64,000 bases of DNA from Nucisporomicrobium flavum (GTDB taxonomy: Bacteria > Actinomycetota > Actinomycetes > Mycobacteriales > Micromonosporaceae): contig NZ_JADMLH010000019.1 of assembly GCF_016464385.1 (NCBI RefSeq), positions 62,001 through 126,000 of the forward strand, in the 5' to 3' direction. Both the position numbers and the translations under genes were made by a program. Below, in pieces: positions 25,247 to 34,108 of the stretch (its first letter is position 1; each line of letters begins with the position of its first letter). Below the pieces are notes generated by a model. The model did no database searches. It was not told the origin of the DNA and worked only from the letters and a program-made list of their open reading frames with translations.

Positions 25247-25900
25247 TCAGCCTCCGTACGACCGCAGCGCGTCGATCGCCCGCACCGTGACGTCCTCGAC
25301 CGGCCCGGTCGCGTCGATCCCGACGAGCTTGCCCTGCGCGCCGTAGAAGTCGACGAGCGGCGCGGTCTTGTCCGCGTACTCGACGAGCCGGTTGGCGATG
25401 GTCTCGGCCCGGTCGTCGTCGCGCTGGAACAGCTCGGAGCCGCACCGGTCGCAGATGTTGTCCTTGCTGGTCGGGTCGAACTCGACGTGCCAGATCTTGC
25501 CGCAGCCGCGGCAGGTCCGCCGCCCGGAGAGGCGGCGGATGACCTCGTCGTCGTCGACCACGAGCTCCATCACGAGGTCCAGCGCGGTGCCGAGGTCGGC
25601 GAGCAGCTTGTCCAGCGCGGAGGCCTGCGGGACGGTCCTCGGGAAACCGTCCAGCAGGAACCCGTCGCCGGCGTCCGGCTCAGCGAGCCGGTCGCGGACC
25701 ATGTTGATGGTCACCTCGTCCGGGACGAGGTTGCCCGCGTCCATGTACCGCTTGGCCTCGAGCCCGAGGGGCGTGCCCTGCGAGACGTTGGCCCGGAAGA
25801 TGTCACCGGTCGAGATCTTCGGTACGGCGAGATGGGCGGCGATGAACTCAGCCTGGGTCCCCTTGCCGGCCCCCGGAGGGCCCACCAGTACCAGCCGCAC
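25247..25900 (-). CDS. adk: Adenylate kinase with zinc-binding lid
   Basis: The 217-residue enzyme starts at GTG 25900. The P-loop is GPPGAGKGTQ (7-16), the AMP site includes GFPRT (85-89), and the lid carries four cysteines, Cys130-X2-Cys133 and Cys150-X2-Cys153, the structural zinc form common in Gram-positives. It keeps AMP/ADP/ATP in balance. Lies between secY and map in the conserved order. Confidence 0.97.
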   Translation of the reverse strand: MRLVLVGPPGAGKGTQAEFIAAHLAVPKISTGDIFRANVSQGTPLGLEAKRYMDAGNLVPDEVTINMVRDRLAEPDAGDGFLLDGFPRTVPQASALDKLLADLGTALDLVMELVVDDDEVIRRLSGRRTCRGCGKIWHVEFDPTSKDNICDRCGSELFQRDDDRAETIANRLVEYADKTAPLVDFYGAQGKLVGIDATGPVEDVTVRAIDALRSYGG

Positions 25901-25974
25901 CTACATCGCCTCGCTTCGGTGAGAACGAGCTCCGCAAACCGCAGACGCGAGAGCCCCCCGGCTCCGCGCCCCCA

Positions 25975-27321
25975 CTACCGGAGGAACCCTTCGTAGTTGC
26001 GCTGCATCAGCTGGCTCTCGATCTGCTTCACGGTCTCCAGCCCCACGCCGACCATGATCAGAACCGCGGTACCACCGAACGGGAAGTTCTGGTACTGCTT
26101 CTGATTGAGCCAGATGAAGAAGAAGTTCGGCAGCACCGAGATCAGGCCGAGGTAGAGCGCGCCCGGCAGGGTGATCCGGCTGAGGATGAAGTCCAGGTAG
26201 TCGGCGGTCGGCTTACCGGGCCGGATACCCGGTACGAAACCACCGTACTTCTTCATGTTGTCGGCGACCTCGGTCGGGTTGAACGTGATCGAGACGTAGA
26301 AGTACGTGAAGAAGATGATCAGCAGGAAGTACGTGACGATGTAGATCCAGCTCGTCGGGTCGGCGAGGTTGTTCTGGATCCACTGCTGGTAACCCTTGAG
26401 GTTGTTGCGGTCGAAGAACTGCAGGTACAGCTGCGGCAGGTAGAGCAGCGACGACGCGAAGATCACCGGCACGACGCCGGCCTGGTTGACCTTCAGCGGG
26501 ATGTACGTCGAGGTGCCGCCGTACATGCGCCGGCCGATCATGCGCTTCGCGTACTGCACCGGGATGCGGCGCTGGGCCTGCTCGATGAAGACGACCGCGC
26601 AGATGACCAGCAGCACCAGGGCGATGACGAGCCAGAACTTGCCCCAGCCGTTGCTCTCCTTGATCGTCCAGCCCTCGCCGGGGAGGCGGGCGGCGATCGA
26701 GGTGAAGATCAGGACGGACATGCCGTTGCCGACGCCGCGGTCGGTGATGAGCTCGCCCAGCCACATGACCACGCCCGTGCCGGCGGTCATCGTGATGACC
26801 AGCATCGAGAGCGTCAGCCAGTCCGGGATCCCGGTGCCCTTGGGGATGATCGCGAAGTTCGACTGGTCCTGCGGGCAGGCGCCGGCGAAGAGCTGGCCGG
26901 AGCGGGCCAGCGCGACGAACGCCGAGGACTGCAGCACCGCGAGGCCCAGGGTCAGGTAGCGGGTGTACTGCGTGATCTTCGCCTGGCCCGACTGGCCCTC
27001 CCGGCGGAGCTGCTCCAGGCGGGGGATCACCACGGTGAGCAGCTGCAGGATGATCGACGCCGTGATGTACGGCATGATGCCGAGCGCGAAGACCGACAGC
27101 TGGAGCAGCGCGCCGCCGGAGAACAGGTTCAGCAGGTTCAGGACCCCGCCGCCGGCGTTCGAGCTGTTCACTGCGTCGAGGCAGTTCTGCACATTGGTGT
27201 AGGACACGCCCGGGCTGGGCAAGGTGGCGCCGAGCCGGTAGACCGCGATGATCGCTACTGTGAACAGCAGTTTCTTGCGCAGGTCAGGCGTCCGGAACGC
27301 ACTCAGAAAGGCGGAGAGCAA
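25975..27321 (-). CDS. secY: Preprotein translocase subunit SecY
   Basis: This 448-residue, ten-helix protein-conducting channel starts at TTG 27321, chosen because AGGAGGAAG lies 7 nt upstream. The family's FRTPDLRKKLLFT start, LPSPGV, the GIMPYITASIILQLL plug-region helix and the cytoplasmic loop (RRIPVQYAKRMIGRRMYGG) are present. SecE is encoded at 55996-56364. Ends the spc operon proper, with adk and map downstream. Confidence 0.97.
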   Translation of the reverse strand: MLSAFLSAFRTPDLRKKLLFTVAIIAVYRLGATLPSPGVSYTNVQNCLDAVNSSNAGGGVLNLLNLFSGGALLQLSVFALGIMPYITASIILQLLTVVIPRLEQLRREGQSGQAKITQYTRYLTLGLAVLQSSAFVALARSGQLFAGACPQDQSNFAIIPKGTGIPDWLTLSMLVITMTAGTGVVMWLGELITDRGVGNGMSVLIFTSIAARLPGEGWTIKESNGWGKFWLVIALVLLVICAVVFIEQAQRRIPVQYAKRMIGRRMYGGTSTYIPLKVNQAGVVPVIFASSLLYLPQLYLQFFDRNNLKGYQQWIQNNLADPTSWIYIVTYFLLIIFFTYFYVSITFNPTEVADNMKKYGGFVPGIRPGKPTADYLDFILSRITLPGALYLGLISVLPNFFFIWLNQKQYQNFPFGGTAVLIMVGVGLETVKQIESQLMQRNYEGFLR

Positions 27322-27598
27322 CTTCTTCCTCCTGCGCGAGGTGACCGCCTGGACCGGCGGATGGGGGTAGGCATCGGTCCGGACGACCGATATACCTGGC
27401 TGGGAACGGACTTTAACAGCCTGACGTGCCTGCCGTGAGGCACGGTCGCCGCTTGTGCAACACCCGGGGACGAAGAGCTATGCCGCGGCTGGGGGAACTA
27501 TTCCGCCCGACCCGGTGAAAGACCAGGTCAGACGCCAGAACGGGGATGCCGGCCCGGGGCATCTGTGCGATACCTCGGGCCTGCATCCCCGGCAAGCC
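27322..27598 (-). other. rplO-secY intercistronic region with two imperfect hairpins
   Basis: The longest gap inside the spc operon (277 nt). CGTGCCT (27425-27431) pairs with AGGCACG (27438-27444), and a longer GGCCCG-rich imperfect stem lies near 27552-27583. No gene is visible. A separate secY promoter or regulatory leader could sit here. Confidence 0.5.
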
Positions 27599-28042
27599 TC
27601 ACAGCTCGGTGGCGGAACCACCGGCGGCTGCGATCTTCTCCTTGGCCGACTCGCTGAACGCGTGCGCCGAAACCTGCAGCGACACGCTACCCAGCTCGCC
27701 GGAACCGAGGACCTTCACCGGCTGGCCACGACGGACCGCGCCGGCCTCGGCCAGCTCGAGCGGGCCGACCTCGCCGCCGTTCGGGAACAGCTCGGCGAGC
27801 CGGTCCAGGTTCACGACCTGAAAGACGACCTTGTTCTTGTTCTTGAAGCCCTTGAGCTTCGGCAGGCGCATGTGGATGGGCATCTGCCCACCCTCGAAGC
27901 TCGCCGGAGTGTTCTTGCGGGCTCCCGTACCCTTGGTGCCCCGACCGGCGGTCTTGCCCTTGGAGCCCTCACCGCGACCCACACGGGTCTTGGCGGTCTT
28001 CGCTCCGGGCGCCGGGCGCAGGTGGTGGACCTTGATCGCCAT
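27599..28042 (-). CDS. rplO: 50S ribosomal protein L15
   Basis: The 147-residue protein has the glycine-rich N-terminus GSKGKTAGRGTKGTGARK and the C-terminal LGSGELGSVSLQVSAHAFS. ATG 28042 overlaps the rpmD TAA by one base (TAATG), so it is coupled. Confidence 0.97.
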   Translation of the reverse strand: MAIKVHHLRPAPGAKTAKTRVGRGEGSKGKTAGRGTKGTGARKNTPASFEGGQMPIHMRLPKLKGFKNKNKVVFQVVNLDRLAELFPNGGEVGPLELAEAGAVRRGQPVKVLGSGELGSVSLQVSAHAFSESAKEKIAAAGGSATEL

Positions 28043-28224
28043 TACTCGACCTCCTCGACACTGACGAGGTGGCTCACGGCGAAGATCATGCCCCGAATCT
28101 CGGGGCGGTCCTCCTTGACCACCACATCGTTGATCCGCTTCAGGCCCAGCGACCGCAGGGAGTCCCGCTGGTTCTGCTTACGGCCGATCTCGGACCGGAT
28201 CTGGGTGACCTTCAAGCGTGCCAT
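28042..28224 (-). CDS. rpmD: 50S ribosomal protein L30
   Basis: The 60-residue protein begins ARLKVTQIRSEIGRKQNQRD and contains LRSLGLKRINDVVV, typical of L30. ATG 28224 overlaps the rpsE TGA by one base. Too small to stand out among antisense frames but its place between rpsE and rplO is conserved. Confidence 0.96.
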   Translation of the reverse strand: MARLKVTQIRSEIGRKQNQRDSLRSLGLKRINDVVVKEDRPEIRGMIFAVSHLVSVEEVE

Positions 28225-28844
28225 CAGCGCACCGCCGCTTCCGCACGCGCAGCCAGCATGGCCGCGGGCGCGACGTCCTCGACGGGCAGACCACGACGGC
28301 TCGCGACCTGCTCCGGCGATTCGAGGCCCTTGAGAGCGGCCACGGTCGCGTGCACGATGTTGATCGGGTTGGACGAGCCGAGGCTCTTGCTCAGCACGTC
28401 GTGGATGCCCGCGCACTCGAGCACGGCACGCACCGGCCCACCGGCGATGACACCGGTACCGGCGGATGCCGGCTTGAGCAGGACGACACCCGCGGCGGCC
28501 TCGCCGGTGATCGGGTGCGGGATCGTCGCACCGATCCGCGGCACCTTGAAGAAGTGCTTCTTGGCCTCCTCGACACCCTTGGCGATGGCCGCGGGCACCT
28601 CCTTGGCCTTCCCGTATCCGATGCCGACGGTGCCGTCACCGTCGCCGACGATCACCAGGGCGGTGAAGCTGAAGCGACGACCACCCTTGACGACCTTCGC
28701 GACACGGTTGATCGCTACGACCCGCTCCAGGTGGGGGGTCTTCTCGACGGGCGCGTTACCGCGGCCGCCCTCACGGCGGTTGTCGCGGCGGCCGCCTTCG
28801 TTGTTACCGCCGGACCCGCCGCCACGGCGCTGCTGACCAGGCAT
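28224..28844 (-). CDS. rpsE: 30S ribosomal protein S5
   Basis: The 206-residue protein has a Gly/Arg/Asn-rich N-terminal extension of about 40 residues ahead of the double-stranded-RNA-binding domain (RVAKVVKGGRRFSFTALVIVGDG) and the C-terminal GPVRAVLECAGIHDVLSKSLGS. It helps form the mRNA entry site. Confidence 0.97.
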   Translation of the reverse strand: MPGQQRRGGGSGGNNEGGRRDNRREGGRGNAPVEKTPHLERVVAINRVAKVVKGGRRFSFTALVIVGDGDGTVGIGYGKAKEVPAAIAKGVEEAKKHFFKVPRIGATIPHPITGEAAAGVVLLKPASAGTGVIAGGPVRAVLECAGIHDVLSKSLGSSNPINIVHATVAALKGLESPEQVASRRGLPVEDVAPAAMLAARAEAAVR

Positions 28845-28856
28845 TGGTCTTCCTTC

Positions 28857-29252
28857 CTAGAACTCGAGTCCGGCTTCGCGGGCGGCGTCGGCAAGCGCGG
28901 CGATACGCCCCGCGTACTTGTTGCCACCGCGGTCGAAGACGACCTTGGACACGCCCGCGGCCTTGGCCCGCTCGGCGAGGAGAGCGCCGACCTTGCCGGC
29001 CAGAGCGCTCTTGTCACCCTCGGTACCCCGCAGGGAGGCGTCGAGCGTGGAGGCGGAGACGAGCGTGTGGCCCTTGAGGTCGTCCACGATCTGCGCGGTG
29101 ATGTGCCGCGTGGAACGGGTGACGACCAGGCGCGGACGCTCGGCGGTGCCGCGGACGTTCTTGCGGACCCGGAAGTGCCGACGCGCCTTCCCGACGGCGC
29201 GCTTGGCGGCGACACCGCCGCCATTGCGGCGCTTGAGCAGCGTGGCGGTCAC
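28857..29252 (-). CDS. rplR: 50S ribosomal protein L18
   Basis: The 131-residue 5S rRNA-binding protein shows KARRHFRVRKNVRGTAERPRL and VVFDRGGNKYAGRIAALADA. GTG 29252 overlaps the rplF stop (GTGA). Confidence 0.97.
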   Translation of the reverse strand: MTATLLKRRNGGGVAAKRAVGKARRHFRVRKNVRGTAERPRLVVTRSTRHITAQIVDDLKGHTLVSASTLDASLRGTEGDKSALAGKVGALLAERAKAAGVSKVVFDRGGNKYAGRIAALADAAREAGLEF

Positions 29253-29791
29253 TTCTTACCTGCCTTTCCAGCCTTGCGGCGGATGACCTCGCCCTGGTAC
29301 TTGACGCCCTTGCCCTTGTAGGGCTCCGGCGGGCGGATCTTCCGGATGTTCGCGGCGACCTCGCCGACGAGCTGCTTGTCGATACCGGCGACGGTGAACT
29401 GCGTCGGCTTCTCCACCGAGAAGGTGATGCCGGCCGGCGCGGGCACGTTGACCGGGTGCGAGAAGCCCAGGGCGAACTCGAGGTCCTTGCCCTTGGCGGT
29501 CACGCGGTAACCGGTGCCGTTGATCTCCAGGGTCTTCTTGTAGCCCTCGGTGACGCCGACGATCATGTTGGCGACCAGGGTACGCGAGAGGCCGTGCAGC
29601 TCCTTGGCCTTGCGGTCGTCGTTGGGGCGGTTGACCGACAGCTCGCCGTTCTCCGCCTTCTCGACCGTGATCGGCTCGGCGACGGTGTGGCTGAGCTCGC
29701 CCTTGGGGCCCTTGACCTTGACGGTCTGGCCCGTGATGGTGACGTCGACGCCGGCCGGGACCGGGATCGACTTACGTCCGATTCGCGACAT
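29249..29791 (-). CDS. rplF: 50S ribosomal protein L6
   Basis: The protein has 180 residues from ATG 29791 (SRIGRKSIPVPAGVDV); an in-frame start 15 codons upstream would add unrelated residues. Two L6 repeats are visible and the signature PPEPYKGKGVKYQGE is near the end. It binds near the sarcin-ricin loop. Confidence 0.97.
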   Translation of the reverse strand: MSRIGRKSIPVPAGVDVTITGQTVKVKGPKGELSHTVAEPITVEKAENGELSVNRPNDDRKAKELHGLSRTLVANMIVGVTEGYKKTLEINGTGYRVTAKGKDLEFALGFSHPVNVPAPAGITFSVEKPTQFTVAGIDKQLVGEVAANIRKIRPPEPYKGKGVKYQGEVIRRKAGKAGKK

Positions 29792-29804
29792 GTCTAAGTC
29801 TCCG

Positions 29805-30212
29805 TTACCAGACGAAGGCGAGGACTTCCCCGCCAACGCTCCGCTTGCGGGCCTGCCGGTCGGTCAGGAGGCCCTGGGACGTCGAGATGATCGCGACGCC
29901 CAGGCCGCCGAGCACACGCGGGAGCTCGTCGGACTTGGCGTACACCCGCAGACCGGGCTTGGACACGCGCTTGATGCCGGCGAGGCTGCGCTCGCGGTTC
30001 TGGCCGTACTTGAGCTCAACGACCAGACGCCTGCCGACAGCGCCTTCCTCGGGCTCCTCGGCCGACCAGGAGGCGATGTAGCCCTCCGCCTTGAGGACCT
30101 CGGCGATGTTCGCCTTGATCTTCGAGAAGGGCATGGTCACCTTGTCGTGGTACGCCTGGTTGGCGTTACGCAGACGCGTGAGCATGTCTGCGATCGGGTC
30201 CGTCATCGTCAT
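29805..30212 (-). CDS. rpsH: 30S ribosomal protein S8
   Basis: The 135-residue protein has DPIADMLTRLRNAN at the start and the STSQGLLTDRQARKRSVGGE segment at the end. In other bacteria S8 represses the spc operon by binding the rplE mRNA. The 72-nt gap before it from rpsN contains a small TCGCCG/CGGCGA hairpin. Confidence 0.97.
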   Translation of the reverse strand: MTMTDPIADMLTRLRNANQAYHDKVTMPFSKIKANIAEVLKAEGYIASWSAEEPEEGAVGRRLVVELKYGQNRERSLAGIKRVSKPGLRVYAKSDELPRVLGGLGVAIISTSQGLLTDRQARKRSVGGEVLAFVW

Positions 30213-30284
30213 GGGTATTCGTCAACCTTTCTCGCCGGGGTTCCCCGTTGGGGCCTACGGCGAAGCGGTGCTACTAAGTCGGGG

Positions 30285-30470
30285 TTACCAGGAGGCCTTG
30301 GACACACCGGGGAGCTCGCCGCGGTGGGCCATCTCCCGGATGCAGACCCGGCAGAGGCCGAACTTGCGGTAGACCGAGTGCGGCCGGCCACAACGCTGGC
30401 AACGGGTGTACGCCCGGACAGCGAACTTCGGCTTCGCGGCAGCCTTCAGGATCAGGGCCTTCTTCGCCAT
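30285..30470 (-). CDS. rpsN: 30S ribosomal protein S14 type Z (zinc form)
   Basis: The 61-residue short S14 has two CxxC pairs (CQRCGRPHS and CRVCIREMAHRG), the zinc-binding version. ATG 30470 is 2 nt after the rplE stop. A longer cysteine-free S14 is often encoded elsewhere in actinobacteria as a zinc-sparing spare. Confidence 0.97.
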   Translation of the reverse strand: MAKKALILKAAAKPKFAVRAYTRCQRCGRPHSVYRKFGLCRVCIREMAHRGELPGVSKASW

Positions 30471-30472
30471 GC

Positions 30473-31042
30473 TCAGTTCTCCTTGAACGGGAAGCCCAGG
30501 AGCTTGAGCAGCTGCCGGCCCTCCTCGTCGGTCTTGGCGGTGGTCACCACCGTGATGTCCATGCCCCGCGTGCGATCGATCCGGTCCTGGTCGATCTCGT
30601 GGAACACCGACTGCTCGGTCAGACCGAACGTGTAGTTGCCGTGCCCGTCGAGCTTGCGCCCGTCGAGGCCGCGGAAGTCACGGATACGGGGCAGCGCGAT
30701 CGACAGCAGCCGGTCCACGAACTCCCACATCCGGTCGTTGCGCAGGGTCACCTTCGCGCCGATCGGCATGCCCTCACGCAGCTTGAACTGCGCGATGGAC
30801 TTGGTCGCCCGCCGCACCAGCGGCTTCTGACCGGTGATGGTGGTCAGGTCCCGCACGGCGCCGTCGATCAGCTTGGCGTCCCGGGCGGCCTCGCCGACAC
30901 CCATGTTCACGACGACCTTGACCAGGCCGGGAACCTGCATCGGGTTGCCGTACTTGAACTGCTCCTGAAGCGCGGCGATAACCTCGCTGCGGTACTTCTG
31001 CTTCAGCCGGGGCAGGGTCTTGGGCTCAGTAGCGGCAGTCAT
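30473..31042 (-). CDS. rplE: 50S ribosomal protein L5
   Basis: The protein has 189 residues if read from ATG 31042; GTG 31045 directly before it is equally possible, and both overlap the rplX stop. It is a 5S rRNA-binding protein with VVVNMGVGEAARDAKLI, RRATKSIAQFKLREGMPIG and the TVVTTAKTDEEGRQLL end. Confidence 0.97.
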   Translation of the reverse strand: MTAATEPKTLPRLKQKYRSEVIAALQEQFKYGNPMQVPGLVKVVVNMGVGEAARDAKLIDGAVRDLTTITGQKPLVRRATKSIAQFKLREGMPIGAKVTLRNDRMWEFVDRLLSIALPRIRDFRGLDGRKLDGHGNYTFGLTEQSVFHEIDQDRIDRTRGMDITVVTTAKTDEEGRQLLKLLGFPFKEN

Positions 31043-31356
31043 CACAGGTCCTTACCGGTGCTACGCGCGATACGGACCTTCTGGCCGTTGTCGTCGACGC
31101 GGTAACCGACGCGGGTCGGCTTGCCCTGGTCGTCCACGATCTGCACGTTCGAGATGTGGATCGGGGCTTCCTGCGTGACGATGCCGCCGGTCTTCGAACC
31201 GCGCTGCGTCGTACGGATGCGCTCGTGCTTCTTGATGCGGTTGACGCCCTCGACGAGGACCTTGTCCTGCCGCGGGAAGGCCGCAATGACCTTGCCCTTG
31301 GCACCCTTGTCCTTACCGGCGATGACGACGACCGTGTCGCCCTTCTTGATCTTCAC
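31042..31356 (-). CDS. rplX: 50S ribosomal protein L24
   Basis: The 104-residue protein starts at GTG 31356, 2 nt after the rplN stop. The KOW motif KIKKGDTVVVIAGKDKGAKG opens the protein, followed by RIKKHERIRTTQRGSKTGGI. It is an assembly initiator of the large subunit. Confidence 0.97.
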   Translation of the reverse strand: MKIKKGDTVVVIAGKDKGAKGKVIAAFPRQDKVLVEGVNRIKKHERIRTTQRGSKTGGIVTQEAPIHISNVQIVDDQGKPTRVGYRVDDNGQKVRIARSTGKDL

Positions 31357-31358
31357 GG

Positions 31359-31727
31359 TCAGAGCACCTCCGGCGCCAAGCTGATGATCTTCATGAACCG
31401 CTTGTCGCGCAGCTCGCGGCCGACCGGGCCGAAGATACGCGTACCGCGGGGGTCTCCGCCGTCCTTGATGATGACGGCGGCGTTCTCGTCGAAGCGGATG
31501 TACGAGCCGTCGGGACGGCGCTTCTCCTTGGCGGTGCGGACGATGACCGCCTTGACGACGTCGCCCTTCTTCACACCGGCACCCGGGATGGCGTCCTTGA
31601 CCGTGGCCACGATGACGTCGCCGATGCTCGCGTAGCGGCGACCGGAGCCGCCCAGTACGCGGATGCACAGAATCTCCCGGGCACCCGTGTTGTCGGCGAC
31701 GCGCAGTCGCGACTCCTGCTGGATCAC
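31359..31727 (-). CDS. rplN: 50S ribosomal protein L14
   Basis: The 122-residue protein starts at GTG 31727: IQQESRLRVADNTGAREILC and FGPVGRELRDKRFMKIISLA are near-invariant. It binds ribosome-silencing factor and contacts 16S rRNA. First gene after a 95-nt gap with an 11-bp hairpin. Confidence 0.98.
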   Translation of the reverse strand: MIQQESRLRVADNTGAREILCIRVLGGSGRRYASIGDVIVATVKDAIPGAGVKKGDVVKAVIVRTAKEKRRPDGSYIRFDENAAVIIKDGGDPRGTRIFGPVGRELRDKRFMKIISLAPEVL

Positions 31728-31792
31728 GTCTGTCTCCTATGTCTGCCAGTTCTCCGAGAGAGGCTCCCGAAGCTTGGCGGAACGAATGGGCG

Positions 31793-31818
31793 GCTGGGCC
31801 GGCTCCTGCCGGCCCAGC
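31793..31818 (-). other. Intercistronic 11-bp hairpin between rpsQ and rplN
   Basis: Perfect stem 31793-31803 with 31808-31818 around a 4-nt loop, beginning 4 nt after the rpsQ stop. No U tract follows. It marks the S10/spc operon boundary (rpsQ ends the S10 part and rplN opens the spc part). Confidence 0.8.
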
Positions 31819-31822
31819 GCAC

Positions 31823-32098
31823 TCACTTGGCCTTTTCGAGGATCTCCACGACGCGCCACCGCTTGGTGGCGGACAGCGGACGGGTCTCCATCATCAGGAC
31901 CCGGTCGCCGATGCCGCACGCGTTCTGCTCGTCGTGCACCTTGAGCTTGCGGGTACGACGGAGAACCTTGCCGTAGAGGGCGTGCTTGACGCGGTCCTCA
32001 ACCTCGACGACGACGGTCTTGTCCATCTTGTCGCTGACCACCAGGCCCTCGCGCACCTTGCGCTGAGCCCGGGGGGCAGCAGCAGCGTTCTCACTCAT
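31823..32098 (-). CDS. rpsQ: 30S ribosomal protein S17
   Basis: The 91-residue OB-fold protein has KVREGLVVSDKMDKTVVVEV and the DEQNACGIGDRVLMMETRPLS segment. ATG 32098 overlaps the rpmC stop (ATGA). Last gene of the S10 part. Confidence 0.97.
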   Translation of the reverse strand: MSENAAAAPRAQRKVREGLVVSDKMDKTVVVEVEDRVKHALYGKVLRRTRKLKVHDEQNACGIGDRVLMMETRPLSATKRWRVVEILEKAK

Positions 32099-32328
32099 GC
32101 TGTCACCTCACTCGGCGCGGCCGAGAGCCCCAGCTCACGTTCACGCATGATCGTGTAGATCCTCGCGATGTCCTTGCGGACCACCTGCAGTCGACGGTGA
32201 TTGTCGAGCTGCCCGGTCGCGCCCTGCACGCGAAGGTTGAACAGCTCCGCCTTCGCCTCCCGCAGCCGCGAGACCAGCTCCTCTTCGGAGAGCTCGCGCA
32301 GCTCGGCCGGCTTAACGCCCGCTGCCAT
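32095..32328 (-). CDS. rpmC: 50S ribosomal protein L29
   Basis: The 77-residue all-helical protein at the exit tunnel has ELRELSEEELVSRLREAKAE and RRLQVVRKDIARIYTIMRER. Overlaps rplP by one base (TGATG) and rpsQ by four. Confidence 0.97.
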   Translation of the reverse strand: MAAGVKPAELRELSEEELVSRLREAKAELFNLRVQGATGQLDNHRRLQVVRKDIARIYTIMRERELGLSAAPSEVTA

Positions 32329-32753
32329 CAGCTTTCACCCACTTCGCGCGTCACGATGCGGCACTTCATCGGGAGCTTGTGGATCGCGCGTCGCATCGCT
32401 TCGCGCGCGATCGTCTCGTTCGGGAACGACATCTCGAAGAGAATGCGTCCCGGCTTGACGTTCGCCACCCACCACTCCGGGGAGCCCTTGCCGGAACCCA
32501 TGCGGGTCTCAGCGGGCTTCTTGGTCAGCGCCTGGTCCGGGAAGATCGAGATCCAGACCTTACCGCCACGCTTGATGTGACGGGTCATGGCGATACGGGC
32601 CGACTCGATCTGCCGGTTGGTCACGTACGCCGGCTCCAGGGCCTGGATACCGAACTCACCGAAGACCACGCGGTTGCCGCCCTTGGACGCGCCGTGGCGG
32701 TCCGGGTGGTGCGGCTTGCGGAAGCCCTTCGGGGGCTTACGCGGCATCAGCAT
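32328..32753 (-). CDS. rplP: 50S ribosomal protein L16
   Basis: The 141-residue protein starts MLMPRKPPKGFRKPHHPDRH, the usual L16 opening. GKGSPEWWVANVKPGRILFE is present. L16 lies near the A site and peptidyl-transferase centre. Contiguous with rpsC and rpmC. Confidence 0.97.
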   Translation of the reverse strand: MLMPRKPPKGFRKPHHPDRHGASKGGNRVVFGEFGIQALEPAYVTNRQIESARIAMTRHIKRGGKVWISIFPDQALTKKPAETRMGSGKGSPEWWVANVKPGRILFEMSFPNETIAREAMRRAIHKLPMKCRIVTREVGES

Positions 32754-32756
32754 GTG

Positions 32757-33599
32757 TCAGCCCTCCTGCTGCGTTTCGGCCGCAGCCGGAGCAGCGGCGG
32801 TGTCGGTCGGCTCGGCCGGCGCGGAAGCGGCCTGGGCCTGCGCGGCCCGGCCCGCCTCGGTGCCACCCGCGGTCGTCCCGGACGAACCGGAACGGCCCCG
32901 GCGCGGACGCTCGGGACGGTCGCCACGGTCACGGCGCGGACGCGCGGGCGCCTCGGGGGCAACCTCGCGACCCGGCACGGCGTCGCCCTTGTAGATCCAG
33001 ACCTTCACGCCGATGCGGCCGAACGTCGTACGGGCCTCGAAGAAGCCGTACTCGATGTTGGCGCGCAGCGTGTGCAGCGGAACGCGACCCTCGCGGTAGA
33101 ACTCCGTACGGCTCATCTCCGCGCCACCGAGGCGGCCGGAGACCTGCACGCGGATGCCCTTGCAGACCGGGTTCTTCATGGCCGACTGCATCGCCTTGCG
33201 CATGGCACGGCGGAAGCTGACGCGGCTGGACAGCTGCTCGGCGACGCCCTGCGCGACGAGCTGCGCGTCCGACTCGGGGCTCTTCACCTCGAGGATGTTC
33301 AGCTGGACCTGCTTGCCGGTGAGCTTCTCGAGCTCGCCGCGGATCCGGTCGGCCTCCGCGCCCTTACGGCCGATGACGATGCCCGGCCGGGCGGTGTGGA
33401 TGTCGACGCGGACCCGGTCACGGGTGCGCTCGATGTCCACCTTGGAGATGCCGGCGCGCTCCAGGCCCTTGGACATCATGCGGCGGATCTTGACGTCCTC
33501 GCCGATGTAGTCCTTGTAGAGCTTGTCCGCGAACCAGCGGCTCTTCCAGTCGGTGGAGATGCCGAGCCGGAACCCGGTGGGGTGAACTTTCTGACCCAT
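32757..33599 (-). CDS. rpsC: 30S ribosomal protein S3 with low-complexity tail
   Basis: The protein has 280 residues: a KH domain with GRKGAEADRIRGELEKLTGK (about 76-95), the C-terminal S3 domain (RRAMRKAMQSAMKNPVCKG), then a 65-residue extension with an Arg/Gly/Asp-rich stretch (RRDRGDRPERPRRGRSG) and an Ala/Gln/Glu end. S3 lines the mRNA entry channel. ATG 33599 overlaps the rplV TAA. Confidence 0.97.
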   Translation of the reverse strand: MGQKVHPTGFRLGISTDWKSRWFADKLYKDYIGEDVKIRRMMSKGLERAGISKVDIERTRDRVRVDIHTARPGIVIGRKGAEADRIRGELEKLTGKQVQLNILEVKSPESDAQLVAQGVAEQLSSRVSFRRAMRKAMQSAMKNPVCKGIRVQVSGRLGGAEMSRTEFYREGRVPLHTLRANIEYGFFEARTTFGRIGVKVWIYKGDAVPGREVAPEAPARPRRDRGDRPERPRRGRSGSSGTTAGGTEAGRAAQAQAASAPAEPTDTAAAPAAAETQQEG

Positions 33600-34075
33600 T
33601 ACTCGGCACCTTCCGTGCTCTGGGACTCGGCCGGCTTGGCCTCGGCGGCCGGAGCCGCCTTCTTGGCCGGCGCGGCCTTCTTCGCGGCGGCCTTGCGGGC
33701 CGGCGTGGCGACCTGAACGGCCTCCACCGCGACGGTGATGTGACAGGTGCGCTTGCGGATCCGGTACGCCCGGCCCTGCGCCCGCGGCCGGAACCGCTTC
33801 AGCGTCGGACCCTCGTCGACGAACGCCTCGCTGACCAGGAGCGCGTCCGGGTCGAGCCGCTCGTTGTTCTCGGCGTTCGCGATCGCGCTGGCGAGCACCT
33901 TGTAGACCTGCTCACTCGCAGCCTGCGGCGCGAACTGCAGGACCGTGAGAGCCTCCTTCGCGGGCAGACCGCGGACGAGGTTGATCACACGGCGCGCCTT
34001 GTTCGGCGAGATGCGCACGTGGCGCGCAACCGCCCGCGCGCCCGGAAGCGCCGGAGCGTCGCCCTTGACTGGCAT
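33599..34075 (-). CDS. rplV: 50S ribosomal protein L22 with Lys/Ala/Pro tail
   Basis: The 158-residue protein has the L22 core (RHVRISPNKARRVINLVRG, SAIANAENNERLDPDALLV, the tunnel hairpin RFRPRAQGRAYRIRKRTCHI) followed by about 40 residues of Lys/Ala/Pro-rich extension (AAKKAAPAKKAAPAAEAKP). The tunnel loop looks normal for macrolide-sensitive ribosomes. Confidence 0.97.
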   Translation of the reverse strand: MPVKGDAPALPGARAVARHVRISPNKARRVINLVRGLPAKEALTVLQFAPQAASEQVYKVLASAIANAENNERLDPDALLVSEAFVDEGPTLKRFRPRAQGRAYRIRKRTCHITVAVEAVQVATPARKAAAKKAAPAKKAAPAAEAKPAESQSTEGAE

Positions 34076-34108
34076 CGCTGTAACCCCTTGTTCTTATCCG
34101 TGGACTGC